From an uncultured Lachnospiraceae bacterium (GTDB lineage: Bacteria; Bacillota; Clostridia; Lachnospirales; Lachnospiraceae): 64,000 bases of DNA. Where the stretch lies: the NCBI GenBank assembly GCA_900551115.1, contig URUY01000011.1:37306-101305 (forward strand). Direction: 5' to 3'. The notes below the pieces were generated by a model, which saw only the letters and a program-made list of their open reading frames with translations, ran no database searches and was not told the DNA's origin. Made by a program: the position numbers and the translations under genes. Positions 8,502 to 17,909 of the stretch are shown here, piece by piece (the first letter of the stretch is position 1; the number at the start of each line of letters is the position of its first letter).

Positions 8502-9092
8502 TCAGGCTGCATTTGTCTGAGCGTCATAGTGGAAAAAACTGCTGATGTCCCATTCGCCATACAGATAGTGGGCAGCTTCACACTGTTTACCGGTATCCTT
8601 ACAGCACATACAGTTTCCCTGCTTGTGTATGGAAATCATGGATGATAATTCTTCCCAGCGTTTTGCTTGGTCATCAGCTGCTGCAATATTGGAGCAGTGG
8701 TAGTATTTTCTGCAGTCTTGTTCACATAGAAATGCCTGTTTTTCCACACCACCGCAGATGGCAGGTGTAAGACTAGCCAGTTCCGTGAAAAATTCAGGTG
8801 TCTGGCTGGCATGCTCCAAATGATTTAGGGTAAGCTCCAACAGGTCATTATGACTCATATTTGCATCGAAGAAGCTGTCAAAGCACTCACAGAGCCAGTA
8901 TGTAAGCTCCGGAAATTCCTCTAAATGACCGCTATGAAACTTACTGTCAGGGTTCTGGGCCATAAGATTAGCAAAGTCTTCATCCCGGTAACGCTTTTCC
9001 TTGATGCGGTATGCCTGCTCCAGTTCCTCTTCTGTAAGAGTGAAAGAGTAGGTTTGGTTATTGATGTTTCGTTTAATGGTTAATTCTTCCAT
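8502..9092 (-). CDS. Conserved ICE protein, function unknown
   Basis: A 196-residue acidic protein starting MEELTIKRNI, with several cysteines in the second half (AICGGVEKQAFLCEQDC, CMCCKDTGKQC) that may bind metal. I chose the ATG at 9092 because GGAGG lies 8 bp upstream. It overlaps the end of the preceding gene by 20 bp, which suggests translational coupling. Confidence 0.65.
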   Translation of the reverse strand: MEELTIKRNINNQTYSFTLTEEELEQAYRIKEKRYRDEDFANLMAQNPDSKFHSGHLEEFPELTYWLCECFDSFFDANMSHNDLLELTLNHLEHASQTPEFFTELASLTPAICGGVEKQAFLCEQDCRKYYHCSNIAAADDQAKRWEELSSMISIHKQGNCMCCKDTGKQCEAAHYLYGEWDISSFFHYDAQTNAA

Positions 9093-9654
9093 GTATGGTT
9101 CCTCCAATATGTGAATTATGCAGATTTTGTAATGTTTTTTGGCTTGTCGGATACAGTTCCTCTACGGGAATCCACTTGCCATCCCGCAGGATGCAGTTAT
9201 TCACCGCACAATAAACTTCCGGTGGAATATCCGGGTTTTCCAGGTATTCTGAAGTGATAAATAATCCCAGATGTTCCCGAAAAAGAGGATCCAAAGCACT
9301 CAAAATTTGTTCTCTGAGTTGTAGGGCAAGAGCCGTAAATTCCTCCATGTCCTGCCTGCAAAAGACTGCCTTTGATAAGTCCTTTAGGATACCTGACTTC
9401 TGGATTGTTTCATCAACGATAGGAAACCCGTCCGCAAGATAATCCTTGTGTATGCGAATACCCTGTAGTGCTACCAGCGAAGCATATTCGGAAACTTTTG
9501 CACAAATATCCTTGCATAAAGCCTCATACGCAGTTTTATACTTGGTTTTCAAAACAGTAAGTGGAACCTTATCACGATTATTCTTTAGGGTTCTAAGCTG
9601 TTTTTCCAGTTCGTTCCGCAGCATGATAGCTTCCGGATTTAATTGATGATTCAT
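9073..9654 (-). CDS. Conserved ICE protein, function unknown
   Basis: A 193-residue helical protein starting MNHQLNPEAIMLRNELEKQL. GGAGGATG precedes the ATG at 9654. No motif recognised. It overlaps the next gene by 20 bp. Confidence 0.62.
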   Translation of the reverse strand: MNHQLNPEAIMLRNELEKQLRTLKNNRDKVPLTVLKTKYKTAYEALCKDICAKVSEYASLVALQGIRIHKDYLADGFPIVDETIQKSGILKDLSKAVFCRQDMEEFTALALQLREQILSALDPLFREHLGLFITSEYLENPDIPPEVYCAVNNCILRDGKWIPVEELYPTSQKTLQNLHNSHIGGTIHGRINH

Positions 9655-9710
9655 GGCGCATCCTCCTTTCAAAAAGGGACTGCCTCTAAAGACAGCCCCC
9701 ATGGTGATTG

Positions 9711-9968
9711 TTATGCTATTAAATTTGCATCCGTATCTGGTTGGTTGAAAAATGAAATCGTGTAAATGCTGTTTTCTGTTTCAAATCGCACATGATTTGG
9801 AGCCGCTTCCAGTATAGCCTGCACAGCTGAAGTTCTAATCAAATTGCCCTGATAGAGATATATCGCAGGTAAGCCGGGCTTTAAGATACTTATGATCGTG
9901 CCGGTAACTGTAATGAAGCGTTTTTGTATAAATTCCTTTGTACTTTTCTTTTGAAATACTCGTAACAT
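9711..9968 (-). CDS. Small hypothetical protein
   Basis: An 85-residue protein starting MLRVFQKKST with alternating hydrophobic stretches that suggest a small beta-barrel (TVTGTIISILKPGLPAIYLY). It has AGGAG upstream and sits between the methyltransferase gene and the 193-aa gene in the same operon. The function is unknown. Confidence 0.6.
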   Translation of the reverse strand: MLRVFQKKSTKEFIQKRFITVTGTIISILKPGLPAIYLYQGNLIRTSAVQAILEAAPNHVRFETENSIYTISFFNQPDTDANLIA

Positions 9969-9980
9969 AATTTTTCCTCC

Positions 9981-11039
9981 TTATGCGACCTGATAAGAGA
10001 GGCGATAGGTGCCATCTCCACAGGACAGATACTGGTCTTTGTGTTCATAGATGGTTGCACGGATGCGTTCCTTGTAATGAGCATTCTTTTTTGCCTTCGG
10101 GTGATGCTGTAGTCTAGCATACAGCTGTATCAGGCTCATCTGTCCGCCGACACTTTCAAAGGTCATGCGAATCAGATGGTGCCAGGTAAGAGCTGTCAAA
10201 TCCGTATCTGCAACCGAAAAGCAACTGTTCTGCGAGAAATGAAAAGGTATCATAAGGACATCCTGTTTATGCAGGAGCAGCATATACTCAGTTACAATAG
10301 GGATAAAGGGCTTTTCATAGCGTCTGGAATCAGACACGCAGTTAAATTGTCCCTTTACCAGAAAGGATTCAAAGTCACCCATCCGCATCATGTCGTGCTG
10401 TATGGAATAAAACTGTCCTTTGGAACGGATGTCGCCTACAAGTACTGCCAGACGACCATCCTTACGCAAAGCCATATAGAATTTGCGTATGCAAAGGTTC
10501 AGCTTTTCCAGAAAGTCTTCGTAATTTTCGCACCGGGATAAGTCATCCGGATGAGGTTTACCCCACATATTACCGGAGTAGCGGATGATGTCATGATAGG
10601 GCGGATGAAAGAAAATCAGGTCCGCCGATTCTTCCACATCATTTTTTAGGGCATTCCAGTTGCCAAAGCCGTAAGCAGGTGTTGGATTTAGATCGTATAA
10701 AACGGATCGCACACCCAGCTTGTCCGCAGCAGCTTTGCTGGTACCGGACCCGGACATGGGATCTAACAGGGTAAACTGTGAGATGTCCTTGCCATAATAG
10801 CGTTTGGTATCCAGTACATACCGGAGGACCGCTGAAACAACCTCCGGAGAGCAGTTGCCTCGCCACTGGTTACTTCCGCCAATACCGCGGTCAGGGAACG
10901 CCATAAAGGAGGTCAGTTCCTTTCCTACGCGGTATCTTAGATTTTCCGTTCCAAGGTATTGCGCTATGGAAAGCCAGTCGGGTCCAAATTCCTGTTCCAG
11001 AAGGGCAGCGGCACGTTCTATAGAAGCATTGTTCATCAT
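9981..11039 (-). CDS. Orphan DNA methyltransferase-like protein
   Basis: A 352-residue protein with a Rossmann-type AdoMet-binding motif DPMSGSGT (about residues 92-99) and a motif IV of the form FHPPYHD (about residues 144-150), in place of the usual DPPY/NPPY. It probably methylates adenine or N4-cytosine in DNA, but the His in motif IV is unusual and activity is not assured. There is no partner restriction gene nearby, so it is probably an orphan methylase protecting the ICE from host restriction. It overlaps the upstream gene by 4 bp (ATGA). Confidence 0.78.
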   Translation of the reverse strand: MMNNASIERAAALLEQEFGPDWLSIAQYLGTENLRYRVGKELTSFMAFPDRGIGGSNQWRGNCSPEVVSAVLRYVLDTKRYYGKDISQFTLLDPMSGSGTSKAAADKLGVRSVLYDLNPTPAYGFGNWNALKNDVEESADLIFFHPPYHDIIRYSGNMWGKPHPDDLSRCENYEDFLEKLNLCIRKFYMALRKDGRLAVLVGDIRSKGQFYSIQHDMMRMGDFESFLVKGQFNCVSDSRRYEKPFIPIVTEYMLLLHKQDVLMIPFHFSQNSCFSVADTDLTALTWHHLIRMTFESVGGQMSLIQLYARLQHHPKAKKNAHYKERIRATIYEHKDQYLSCGDGTYRLSYQVA

Positions 11040-11488
11040 GCCACCTCCGCAAGCTCCGCTAACGCAAAAATACTGATGCGGTCACTGTACTCCAGACATC
11101 TGCCGTCAGTAAAGTGAAGCCATACTTTCTTTAGTGTCAGAGGCAGGTATTGCTTTGCCCGGTCTACAACATATTCGGTGTATACTTCCGTTACATAGGT
11201 GTCCTGAAGTGTGGATGCGAAGAAATCGTAATCCATATCGGAAGCATGAAAGCCCATAGCCTCATATTCCTCTGAAAAGGTACAAGGTTCAAATTCCGTA
11301 AGCAGTGTATGAAATTCCACAAAGGAATCCTCCAAGTGCATCCAGGAAGTATATGTTGTATTAAAGTCCAGATTGATGTCCCGGTCTGAGGATAAGGTTA
11401 TTGTACCCACGGATAAAAAAGTGTCATCCGGATTTTCTACGGGAATCAGGCTTTCATAAACCAGCTCCATTTCTTTAATTTCATTCAT
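11036..11488 (-). CDS. Hypothetical acidic protein
   Basis: A 150-residue strongly acidic protein (MNEIKEMELVYESLIPVENP...). No domain recognised. It overlaps the methyltransferase start by 4 bp. Acidity and size would fit a DNA mimic or regulatory partner, but nothing in the sequence proves this. Confidence 0.6.
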   Translation of the reverse strand: MNEIKEMELVYESLIPVENPDDTFLSVGTITLSSDRDINLDFNTTYTSWMHLEDSFVEFHTLLTEFEPCTFSEEYEAMGFHASDMDYDFFASTLQDTYVTEVYTEYVVDRAKQYLPLTLKKVWLHFTDGRCLEYSDRISIFALAELAEVA

Positions 11489-11504
11489 TTTGTTTCACCA
11501 TCCT

Positions 11505-12041
11505 TTACCATTCTGAATTTTTTGTAAGCTGCGTGAGCATGTCTGCAATCAGCTTTGCCTGTCCACGTTCTACAGCGGTTGTGTTGCGGTAGTGCAGGAA
11601 AATGACTGCACCGCAGGGTTTTTCTTTGGTGCCGATAGGATAAAGAGCATCCACAAGGAAATTCTGGCTTTCAAACAGGCTTAAGGTGTTCTCCTCATCA
11701 TAGTGATAAGCACTCTGCAAGCGGATATGTTCCATAACCTTTTCTGACAGAAGTGCATCCGTAGAAAGATTGATGCCTTTGGAGGTTAGAACATATTCTG
11801 TACTGCAGATGGCACATGCCACATTACTGCTTTTTGCCAGGGCGGATAGATATTCTCCACAAAGGGATTCCAGTGTCTGTAGCGGCTGATATTTTTTGAT
11901 GACAATACATCTGCCGGATACATTGATTTCCACCGCATCGGTTTCGCTGATGTTAAGCTGCTTTCGGATTTCTTTGGGTACCACAATTCTTCCAAGATCA
12001 TCCACATGGCGGATGAGGCCGTAAGTAATATCATTCTTCAT
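11505..12041 (-). CDS. AbrB/SpoVT-like transcriptional regulator
   Basis: A 178-residue protein. The N-terminal 50 residues are an AbrB-type swapped-hairpin DNA-binding domain (LIRHVDDLGRIVVPKEIRKQL), and the C-terminal part resembles a GAF-like sensor, as in SpoVT. AbrB proteins bind DNA as dimers or tetramers and act as transition-state regulators. Its place in the accessory operon makes it a candidate regulator of ICE promoters. Start codon context: AGGAGTC upstream of the ATG at 12041. Confidence 0.85.
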   Translation of the reverse strand: MKNDITYGLIRHVDDLGRIVVPKEIRKQLNISETDAVEINVSGRCIVIKKYQPLQTLESLCGEYLSALAKSSNVACAICSTEYVLTSKGINLSTDALLSEKVMEHIRLQSAYHYDEENTLSLFESQNFLVDALYPIGTKEKPCGAVIFLHYRNTTAVERGQAKLIADMLTQLTKNSEW

Positions 12042-12112
12042 GTCTGACTCCTTTCAGATAAAAAGGGAACACCAACCGGCATTCCCTTCCTAAACGATAA
12101 GTTATTGTAGAT

Positions 12113-12763
12113 TTAAGCTGCATTTCTGGCAGCCTGGCGATTAGCAAGTGTATTTTTTGCCTGCTTGATAAGGGGTGGAGCAATCGCCTTCTCCCAGGAG
12201 TCAACATAGGAGGATACACGGCTTAAGAGCTTGAATAAATCAAGGTCACTCAAATTTGCGAATACCTTTCCTTCACTGACAAAGGATTTGGGCTTCATGT
12301 AGGTTCCACCGGAAGCATTCTTTACGGGAATGCCCTTACCATTTTCCACTTCGATGTACCAAGGGAGATTGCGGGGATTCCCTTTACTGTCCTTAGTGGC
12401 GCGTAGAATACGCACCTTGGATACTTTGGAGTAACCGGAAGCATCCTTTTCCCCGAAAATCTTATCCTGCTGGTAGGTATATTCCTGAAAGCCGGCAGTA
12501 ATACGGGACAAGATAAACTTTGCCTCCTCCGGAGAGATATTGGCTGTAACGGTAACTGCTTTATCTCCGGTGCCATTGGAATAATCCTTCATCAGGATCC
12601 CGATTAAGGAGTGTCTTTTTACTCCGCCTTCAGTAGGCTCGCCGTCTGCGTGGATGTGGGCATAGTACTCTATACTAGCCACCTTCAGCTTGTCCTGAAA
12701 TTCCACCAAGGTCTTGCTATTCTTATAAACTGCTATCTGGTTAGAGATATATTCTTCACTCAT
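12113..12763 (-). CDS. Conserved ICE protein downstream of the VWA gene
   Basis: A 216-residue protein starting MSEEYISNQIAVYKNSK. It looks like a soluble, conserved ICE protein with no catalytic signature that I recognise. It starts 19 bp after the VWA gene, with AAGGAA upstream. Constant linkage to the AAA/VWA pair would make it a candidate third component. Confidence 0.6.
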   Translation of the reverse strand: MSEEYISNQIAVYKNSKTLVEFQDKLKVASIEYYAHIHADGEPTEGGVKRHSLIGILMKDYSNGTGDKAVTVTANISPEEAKFILSRITAGFQEYTYQQDKIFGEKDASGYSKVSKVRILRATKDSKGNPRNLPWYIEVENGKGIPVKNASGGTYMKPKSFVSEGKVFANLSDLDLFKLLSRVSSYVDSWEKAIAPPLIKQAKNTLANRQAARNAA

Positions 12764-12781
12764 GTATTGTTCCTTCTTTCT

Positions 12782-14857
12782 TTATGCTACATATTTGTTC
12801 TTTACCTGCTGAATAATCAGTTTGCCCAGGTTCATGGGAAGCTTTTCCAAGTTGGTAATATCCAAAAAGCCATCACCGTAAATACGCTGGATATTCGGCT
12901 TGTCACTACCAATGGCGGCAGCAAACAACTGAATCCCTTTGGCAGAATACTCTTTCTTGATACCACGAAGGTCTGCTTCCGCTTCCGTACCGTAATATCC
13001 GTCGCCTGCAGGCTGTCCATCTGAGATAATAATCAGAAGCTTGATGGCTTCCGGACGGCTCATCAGACGTTCCGCTACATAGCGAAGTGCAGCACCATCT
13101 CGGTTTCCGCATCTGGCACTCATGTCCATCATGCGGTACATATCCTTATTATCAACGGAATCAAATTCTGCATAGGCGTATAGCTCCACATCATCATATT
13201 CGGTATGTCCATAAACGGCGATGGGAATATCCAGACCTTTACAGAAGTCATGCAGGATAATGGAAGCGGAGCGGGCATAGGTAATGCGGTCACAGCTGCT
13301 CATGGAGCCGCTTTCGTCATTTAATACCGCAACCGCTATATCTGTCCGGTCATTGGGTAACTTCAGCTTATAAAAAATCTTTCCGTCATTGCGGAAGGCA
13401 TTGCGTACATTGAGACGCTTGCCCATAGGCAGGTTGTCAAGCTTGCCACCTTCCTTGTAATCCTTCAGTATTTGTGAGATTTGTTTCTGGAGTCGCTTGG
13501 AAATAAGCAGAAGAGGAGGCGCCACCTTCTGGTAGGCTTCCTTATAGGAATTGTCCACATAAGACATCCGGTTTACCTTAACATGCATTCCACGGTGGGC
13601 ATTGCCATAACGGATTTTGTCTGCCTCCTGCTGTAATTCTTCCGAAAGCTCCTCTTCATATTGCTCGTAGGCGGCATCCTCAGCAAGCTGTGTCATAATA
13701 CGTTCCATATCAGCAGCTGCCTGGGACACATAACCACTACCCGCAAAATCATTGGATTTCGAGATCCCGCCGTCACCATCTTTCTCAATGTCATCCGTCT
13801 TTTCCAGCTCAATACGTCCGCTTTCATAGTCTAAAACTTTCTGAAGCATTTCCCGGTCTTCCTCATCATCCCCAGCACTGTGTTTGGATTTGCCTGCCTT
13901 AGCAGGTTTTCCCGTTCCGCCGGGCAGAGGGACTCCACCGGAAATCTGATTGCTTAGGTCGCCAGCGGCGTTATTGGTTCCATTTTTGATGTCTTCCCGT
14001 ACCTTTTCGATAAAGCTTTTCATAAAAGGCCATAAGTGAAGCAGAATTTTATTGGCAGCATCGAAGCGCACTCTTGCATCATCATCATAGGCACCTTCAT
14101 CTATATAGGGGATGCACTCATAAACAGCATCCAGAAAAGGTCCCTTGTAGCCATCCAGGTTGTTTAAGTCACCTGCTTTGGCATACTGTATCAGCAGATT
14201 AACAATGATAAATGCTTCGTGGTGCTGCTTATCAATTTCCTGGGTAACGGTATCCATTTCATCTGCAAAGCGCAGGTTATTAAGCAGGATTCCGGTTTTT
14301 ACTCCGCCGGGAAAGGCATCACACATGCGTCCTTCAATATAGACATCCTCCATAACATTTACCAAGGCATGTGCTATCTGGGCGATGGCAGAAATAACTG
14401 CTTCGTCCTTATCCTCAAAGCACTCAAGGATTTCTTTCAGGCTTTTTTTCTGTTTCCGGGATAAATCATCCGGTTCCTTTGGATAAAACCTTCCACCAAG
14501 AAGTGTCTGGTGATAGGTAGCCAGCATGGTAAAGTCTGAATACAGGATGTGACCGCATTCATGTCCGATGATGCCAAGCAGACTGTCTGCCATAAGCTCT
14601 CTGGTGGGAAAGCTTTGGGTAAGAAAGTTTCCGGCGTTTAAAACAATGATGCGGTTGTCCGTGTGGGCAATGTCTGCATTTGGCGATGTGTCCCAGTAAG
14701 TGTTTACCTTACTGGAACGGCCATAGCGTTTGGTGATTCCTTCTGCAATATCGGTAAGATACGCTGCGTACTGGCGTGATGCAAAAATCTGCTCATTTGT
14801 CAGCTTACCTTTTTTGTCTGCAATCATTCTTCTGATTGCTAAATGTGATGTTCTCAT
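12782..14857 (-). CDS. Metalloprotease-motif and VWA-domain protein (CobT-like partner of an MoxR AAA ATPase)
   Basis: A 691-residue protein. An HExxH motif (GHECGHILYS, His99-Glu100-His103) lies in the N-terminal part. The middle is acidic and low in complexity (about residues 310-420). The C-terminal VWA domain (about residues 505-690) has the MIDAS motif DESGSMS and a later SDGQP. VWA proteins paired with MoxR-type ATPases act as chaperone/metal-chelatase-like or remodelling complexes. The partner ATPase is encoded 280 bp upstream. The start ATG overlaps the stop of the XRE gene (ATGA), so translation is coupled. Confidence 0.82.
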   Translation of the reverse strand: MRTSHLAIRRMIADKKGKLTNEQIFASRQYAAYLTDIAEGITKRYGRSSKVNTYWDTSPNADIAHTDNRIIVLNAGNFLTQSFPTRELMADSLLGIIGHECGHILYSDFTMLATYHQTLLGGRFYPKEPDDLSRKQKKSLKEILECFEDKDEAVISAIAQIAHALVNVMEDVYIEGRMCDAFPGGVKTGILLNNLRFADEMDTVTQEIDKQHHEAFIIVNLLIQYAKAGDLNNLDGYKGPFLDAVYECIPYIDEGAYDDDARVRFDAANKILLHLWPFMKSFIEKVREDIKNGTNNAAGDLSNQISGGVPLPGGTGKPAKAGKSKHSAGDDEEDREMLQKVLDYESGRIELEKTDDIEKDGDGGISKSNDFAGSGYVSQAAADMERIMTQLAEDAAYEQYEEELSEELQQEADKIRYGNAHRGMHVKVNRMSYVDNSYKEAYQKVAPPLLLISKRLQKQISQILKDYKEGGKLDNLPMGKRLNVRNAFRNDGKIFYKLKLPNDRTDIAVAVLNDESGSMSSCDRITYARSASIILHDFCKGLDIPIAVYGHTEYDDVELYAYAEFDSVDNKDMYRMMDMSARCGNRDGAALRYVAERLMSRPEAIKLLIIISDGQPAGDGYYGTEAEADLRGIKKEYSAKGIQLFAAAIGSDKPNIQRIYGDGFLDITNLEKLPMNLGKLIIQQVKNKYVA

Positions 14858-15162
14858 TCGTTTTCTTTCATTCCTTTCTTATCCGGAAGTGTTTCCGACA
14901 GAAGCTCATCCATGGTGATACCGAAGCATTTTGCTATTGCAGCCAGAATGTATGGTGGAGGCAATAGCACAGCGGTTTCATATTTAGAGATACTTCTTTG
15001 GGAGACTCCCAGTTTATTTGCAAGCATTGTCTGGGATATGCGAGGAGTTCTGCTAAGGCGCAGGTACCGCATATTCCTTGCAAGATTTTGTTTCAAGAAT
15101 TCTTCATTAACGATTACTATATTGCACACCTCCTCTAAGCGGCAAATTTCTGCTCCAGACAT
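14854..15162 (-). CDS. XRE-family helix-turn-helix regulator
   Basis: A 102-residue protein with a classic Cro/CI HTH (ISQTMLANKLGVSQRSISKYE) around residues 42-62. The ATG at 15162 lies inside the end of the AAA gene and has no clear ribosome-binding site. A GAGGAGGTG sequence lies inside the frame about 20 codons before the HTH, so an internal non-ATG start shortly after it is possible. It lies between, and overlaps, the AAA and VWA genes, so it probably regulates this module. Confidence 0.78.
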   Translation of the reverse strand: MSGAEICRLEEVCNIVIVNEEFLKQNLARNMRYLRLSRTPRISQTMLANKLGVSQRSISKYETAVLLPPPYILAAIAKCFGITMDELLSETLPDKKGMKENE

Positions 15163-16925
15163 GAGGATTGTATGTCGGCACGGTTTTCCGGGTCGCTGGA
15201 AACGGAGGAGAGGACTGTATATTTGGCAGCCTCAAGCACATCACCACAGACCATGTAGGACTGCACCCAGCTGATAAGCTCACGGACACCGCAGCTTCCA
15301 TCGTTAACCATGGTCTCCTTACATCGTTCACTGATTTCCTGAATGGTGATTGCCATATCCGTAACAATACTTTTATCCGTGCATCCCGTTACCTTCATGG
15401 TACGTTCGGCTAGGGTATCTGCATCCGGTGCTTCCACATCCATAATCAGGTTCATTCTGGAGATAACCGACTGGTTCATATCCCGACATCCTGCATAGTT
15501 ATTGTTTGTGGTAATTACCACGACGGTATCAGGATGTCTGTGAATGACCTCTCCGGTAGTGAGCGTGATACTTGCACAACGGTCCAGCAAAGCATTTAAT
15601 CCAACCAGCACACCGGGATTGGCAATAACGGTAGGTTCCTGAATTTCAATCAGGTATCCATTTCGGATTGCATTGATGAGCGGTGTTTCCACATAGCGGA
15701 AACGTTGTCCGGTGGAATTTTCGGAAGCCAGAGCCTTCGCATCCTGCTCCATTACTTCAAGCAGCTTGTTGTAAACTTCAGCATCTGTAACTGATTCATC
15801 ATAAATACCGGTAAGCTTCTTGTATGCAGAAGGCGGATCCATCTGAATATCTATAAGAGAAGGGTATTCCTTATAGGGATTTGTTTTGCCGTCTGTATCA
15901 GGAAGCATCTGTCCCAGAAAATCATAAATCTCGGTGTTGGCAGAGCAGGTGTAATAGAGATAGGGAATACCTAAGCCTGCAGCAATCGCTTTTGCGCCTT
16001 CTGTTTTTCCGGTTCCGGCAGGACCACGCATCATAAAATTACGCATAGGCTGAACACTGTTGGTGGTCTGGTATGCGTGTTTGCAGATGGTTACCACCTC
16101 CGGCGGAATGATATACCAGTCTTCAATTCGTGGTATCAGTAATTGTTCTTGTGGGGAAAAGGTTCTTTCCGAGAGTGGAAAATGATTGATAAAGTCTTTT
16201 GAATCCATTGTGACAGAAACTCCGGAGGAAGCAGGGGTACCGGTGAGAATGGTAAAGTCACCATACAGTACACTGCTTGGAGAGTATGCTTTTTTTGCCA
16301 GGTTCATAGGTGTAAGCGGTGCCAGATTACCGGTGGCGGGAATGTTAAGCTTGATTCCTGCGGTTGGCAGGGTATCCGCACCTTCGATTCTGCGATACAG
16401 ATTATCACACAAAATGAAGGCTGCTTTTTCCGTTTCGTCCATGTCTGTAAAACCATCATTTTTGCATTTGCCAAGAATATCGTAATATTCCTTAAATTCA
16501 TCATCCTTTAATGCTTCTGGTATCAGCGCAAAGAAAAGTGCAGTTCCGGTGTTTCCCCCATCCTTGATGGAATAGACCTTGGGAGAGGAGGTAACATCAG
16601 CAAATCGTCCGACATTGAATTTGCCATTCTTTTTGTTAAACATTACAGCGTGTATCTCCTTTGTCCGGCTCTGATATTCTGCGATAATCTTATCTCCCTG
16701 TGTACCAATGGCACATTTTGAGGCAGAAGCAGGAGTAAAGGTGGTATCCATCTCAAGATAAGCAAGAATTGCACTTAGGATGGGAGAGTGAAGTGTTGAT
16801 TTCTTTGTTGCAACTGTGCAGTAGGTGGAGTAAAAGGTCTTACTCACGGTATCCGCTACTGTATCGAAGGGAGCAGGCATGCTCATCTTCCAGGTCCAGT
16901 TCGCAAATAATTGTACTTTAGCCAT
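15135..16925 (-). CDS. MoxR/CobS-like AAA+ ATPase
   Basis: A 596-residue protein starting MAKVQLFANWTWKM. About 270 N-terminal residues have no known fold. An AAA+ core follows, with Walker A GPAGTGKT (about residues 301-308), a Walker B/sensor region with VVVITTNNNYAG, and an arginine finger region (SVISRMNLIM). It is a dynein-like, MoxR-branch ATPase, and such proteins remodel targets with VWA partners. GAAAGGAAA precedes the ATG at 16925. Co-transcription with the HExxH/VWA gene suggests a two-component machine carried by the ICE. Confidence 0.83.
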   Translation of the reverse strand: MAKVQLFANWTWKMSMPAPFDTVADTVSKTFYSTYCTVATKKSTLHSPILSAILAYLEMDTTFTPASASKCAIGTQGDKIIAEYQSRTKEIHAVMFNKKNGKFNVGRFADVTSSPKVYSIKDGGNTGTALFFALIPEALKDDEFKEYYDILGKCKNDGFTDMDETEKAAFILCDNLYRRIEGADTLPTAGIKLNIPATGNLAPLTPMNLAKKAYSPSSVLYGDFTILTGTPASSGVSVTMDSKDFINHFPLSERTFSPQEQLLIPRIEDWYIIPPEVVTICKHAYQTTNSVQPMRNFMMRGPAGTGKTEGAKAIAAGLGIPYLYYTCSANTEIYDFLGQMLPDTDGKTNPYKEYPSLIDIQMDPPSAYKKLTGIYDESVTDAEVYNKLLEVMEQDAKALASENSTGQRFRYVETPLINAIRNGYLIEIQEPTVIANPGVLVGLNALLDRCASITLTTGEVIHRHPDTVVVITTNNNYAGCRDMNQSVISRMNLIMDVEAPDADTLAERTMKVTGCTDKSIVTDMAITIQEISERCKETMVNDGSCGVRELISWVQSYMVCGDVLEAAKYTVLSSVSSDPENRADIQSSCLEQKFAA

Positions 16926-16944
16926 AATAATTTTTCCTTTCTGA

Positions 16945-17811
16945 TTATATAATCCATGAAACCTGCAGACCATTGCCTGCAACTTTTGCGTTCAATTCGT
17001 TTTCTTCCAAAATAGAGACCAGTTCGCTCCAATAGTTCTTTCTGGGGAAAGCATCCAAGGTGGTTACCAGAATCTCTTTCTTTTGGCGGTTGATTACAAT
17101 ATCACCATTTTCCTTGATGACCAGCTTACTGTGACCGGTGGCATTTAACTCCGTAATCTGAGTTTCCAATACCTTTTGTCCTACCAGCTCATACCAGGCT
17201 CTCACATCCACTACAGCAGGCTCCACGATTGGTTCGTCATCCGGATCTGCATCGTCAGTGGCATCAGGCGAAGCGAAGCTGCCGATTTTCATGGGTTCCA
17301 CATGGATTCGCCCAAAGCGGTCAAAGGTAATATCCGCATGGGTGTACTGTGCCATTGCTTCTACCTTGATTCTTACGGTAGCTCCGCGAAGGAGTTCCTC
17401 CAGAGATGGTTTCTTGCACCATTTCCATACTGCATCTGGATAAGCAGATTTAAGCTTTTCGCTGATACGAAGGCTAATGTGTTGCATCATCATCTCCAAA
17501 TCCTGTTTGGTTTCTGTGTCATTTGGTACAGCCGGTTTGGCAGGAGAGGGTGTAGGCAGCTTATCTGCAATGAGAGCAGAAGGTAGTGGAAGTTCCTTCC
17601 GGCGTACTATTTTTATAGGCTTGCCATGTGGTCTGGTTGATTTGTGGCTTTTCATCTTACGAAACAGGAAGCCGCCAATCATAATAACCAGCCATGCTGC
17701 CATAGCGATTGCCATGGCGGTCTGGGAATACTTCTTGGGTACGAATACTGCTAAAGCCAGCAGTGTTACGGATAAAATACGAAAACTGTTTGCAAATCCA
17801 TTCTTTTTCAT
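16945..17811 (-). CDS. Membrane-anchored protein in the AAA/VWA operon
   Basis: A 288-residue protein with two hydrophobic segments near the N-terminus (ILSVTLLALAVFV and AMAIAMAAWLVIMIGGF), a basic Pro-rich linker and a cytosolic C-terminal domain. The ATG at 17811 follows AAAGGACAAG. It ends 20 bp before the AAA gene and could anchor the ATPase complex at the membrane. No family name is recognised. Confidence 0.65.
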   Translation of the reverse strand: MKKNGFANSFRILSVTLLALAVFVPKKYSQTAMAIAMAAWLVIMIGGFLFRKMKSHKSTRPHGKPIKIVRRKELPLPSALIADKLPTPSPAKPAVPNDTETKQDLEMMMQHISLRISEKLKSAYPDAVWKWCKKPSLEELLRGATVRIKVEAMAQYTHADITFDRFGRIHVEPMKIGSFASPDATDDADPDDEPIVEPAVVDVRAWYELVGQKVLETQITELNATGHSKLVIKENGDIVINRQKKEILVTTLDAFPRKNYWSELVSILEENELNAKVAGNGLQVSWII

Positions 17812-17836
17812 GTTCTCTTGTCCTTTCTTGTGAAAT

Positions 17837-17890
17837 AAAAAAAGAGGAATCACAGCCGGAGCAGATTACTTCCGGGTGCAATTCCTCTTG
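17837..17890 (-). terminator. Intrinsic terminator between ssb and the AAA/VWA genes
   Basis: On the minus strand, AAGAGGAATTGCACCCGGA pairs imperfectly with TCCGGCTGTGATTCCTCTT and is followed by seven T residues. It would uncouple ssb from the downstream genes unless read through. Confidence 0.75.
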
Positions 17891-17909
17891 TGCCGCTTAT
17901 TGATAGCCA

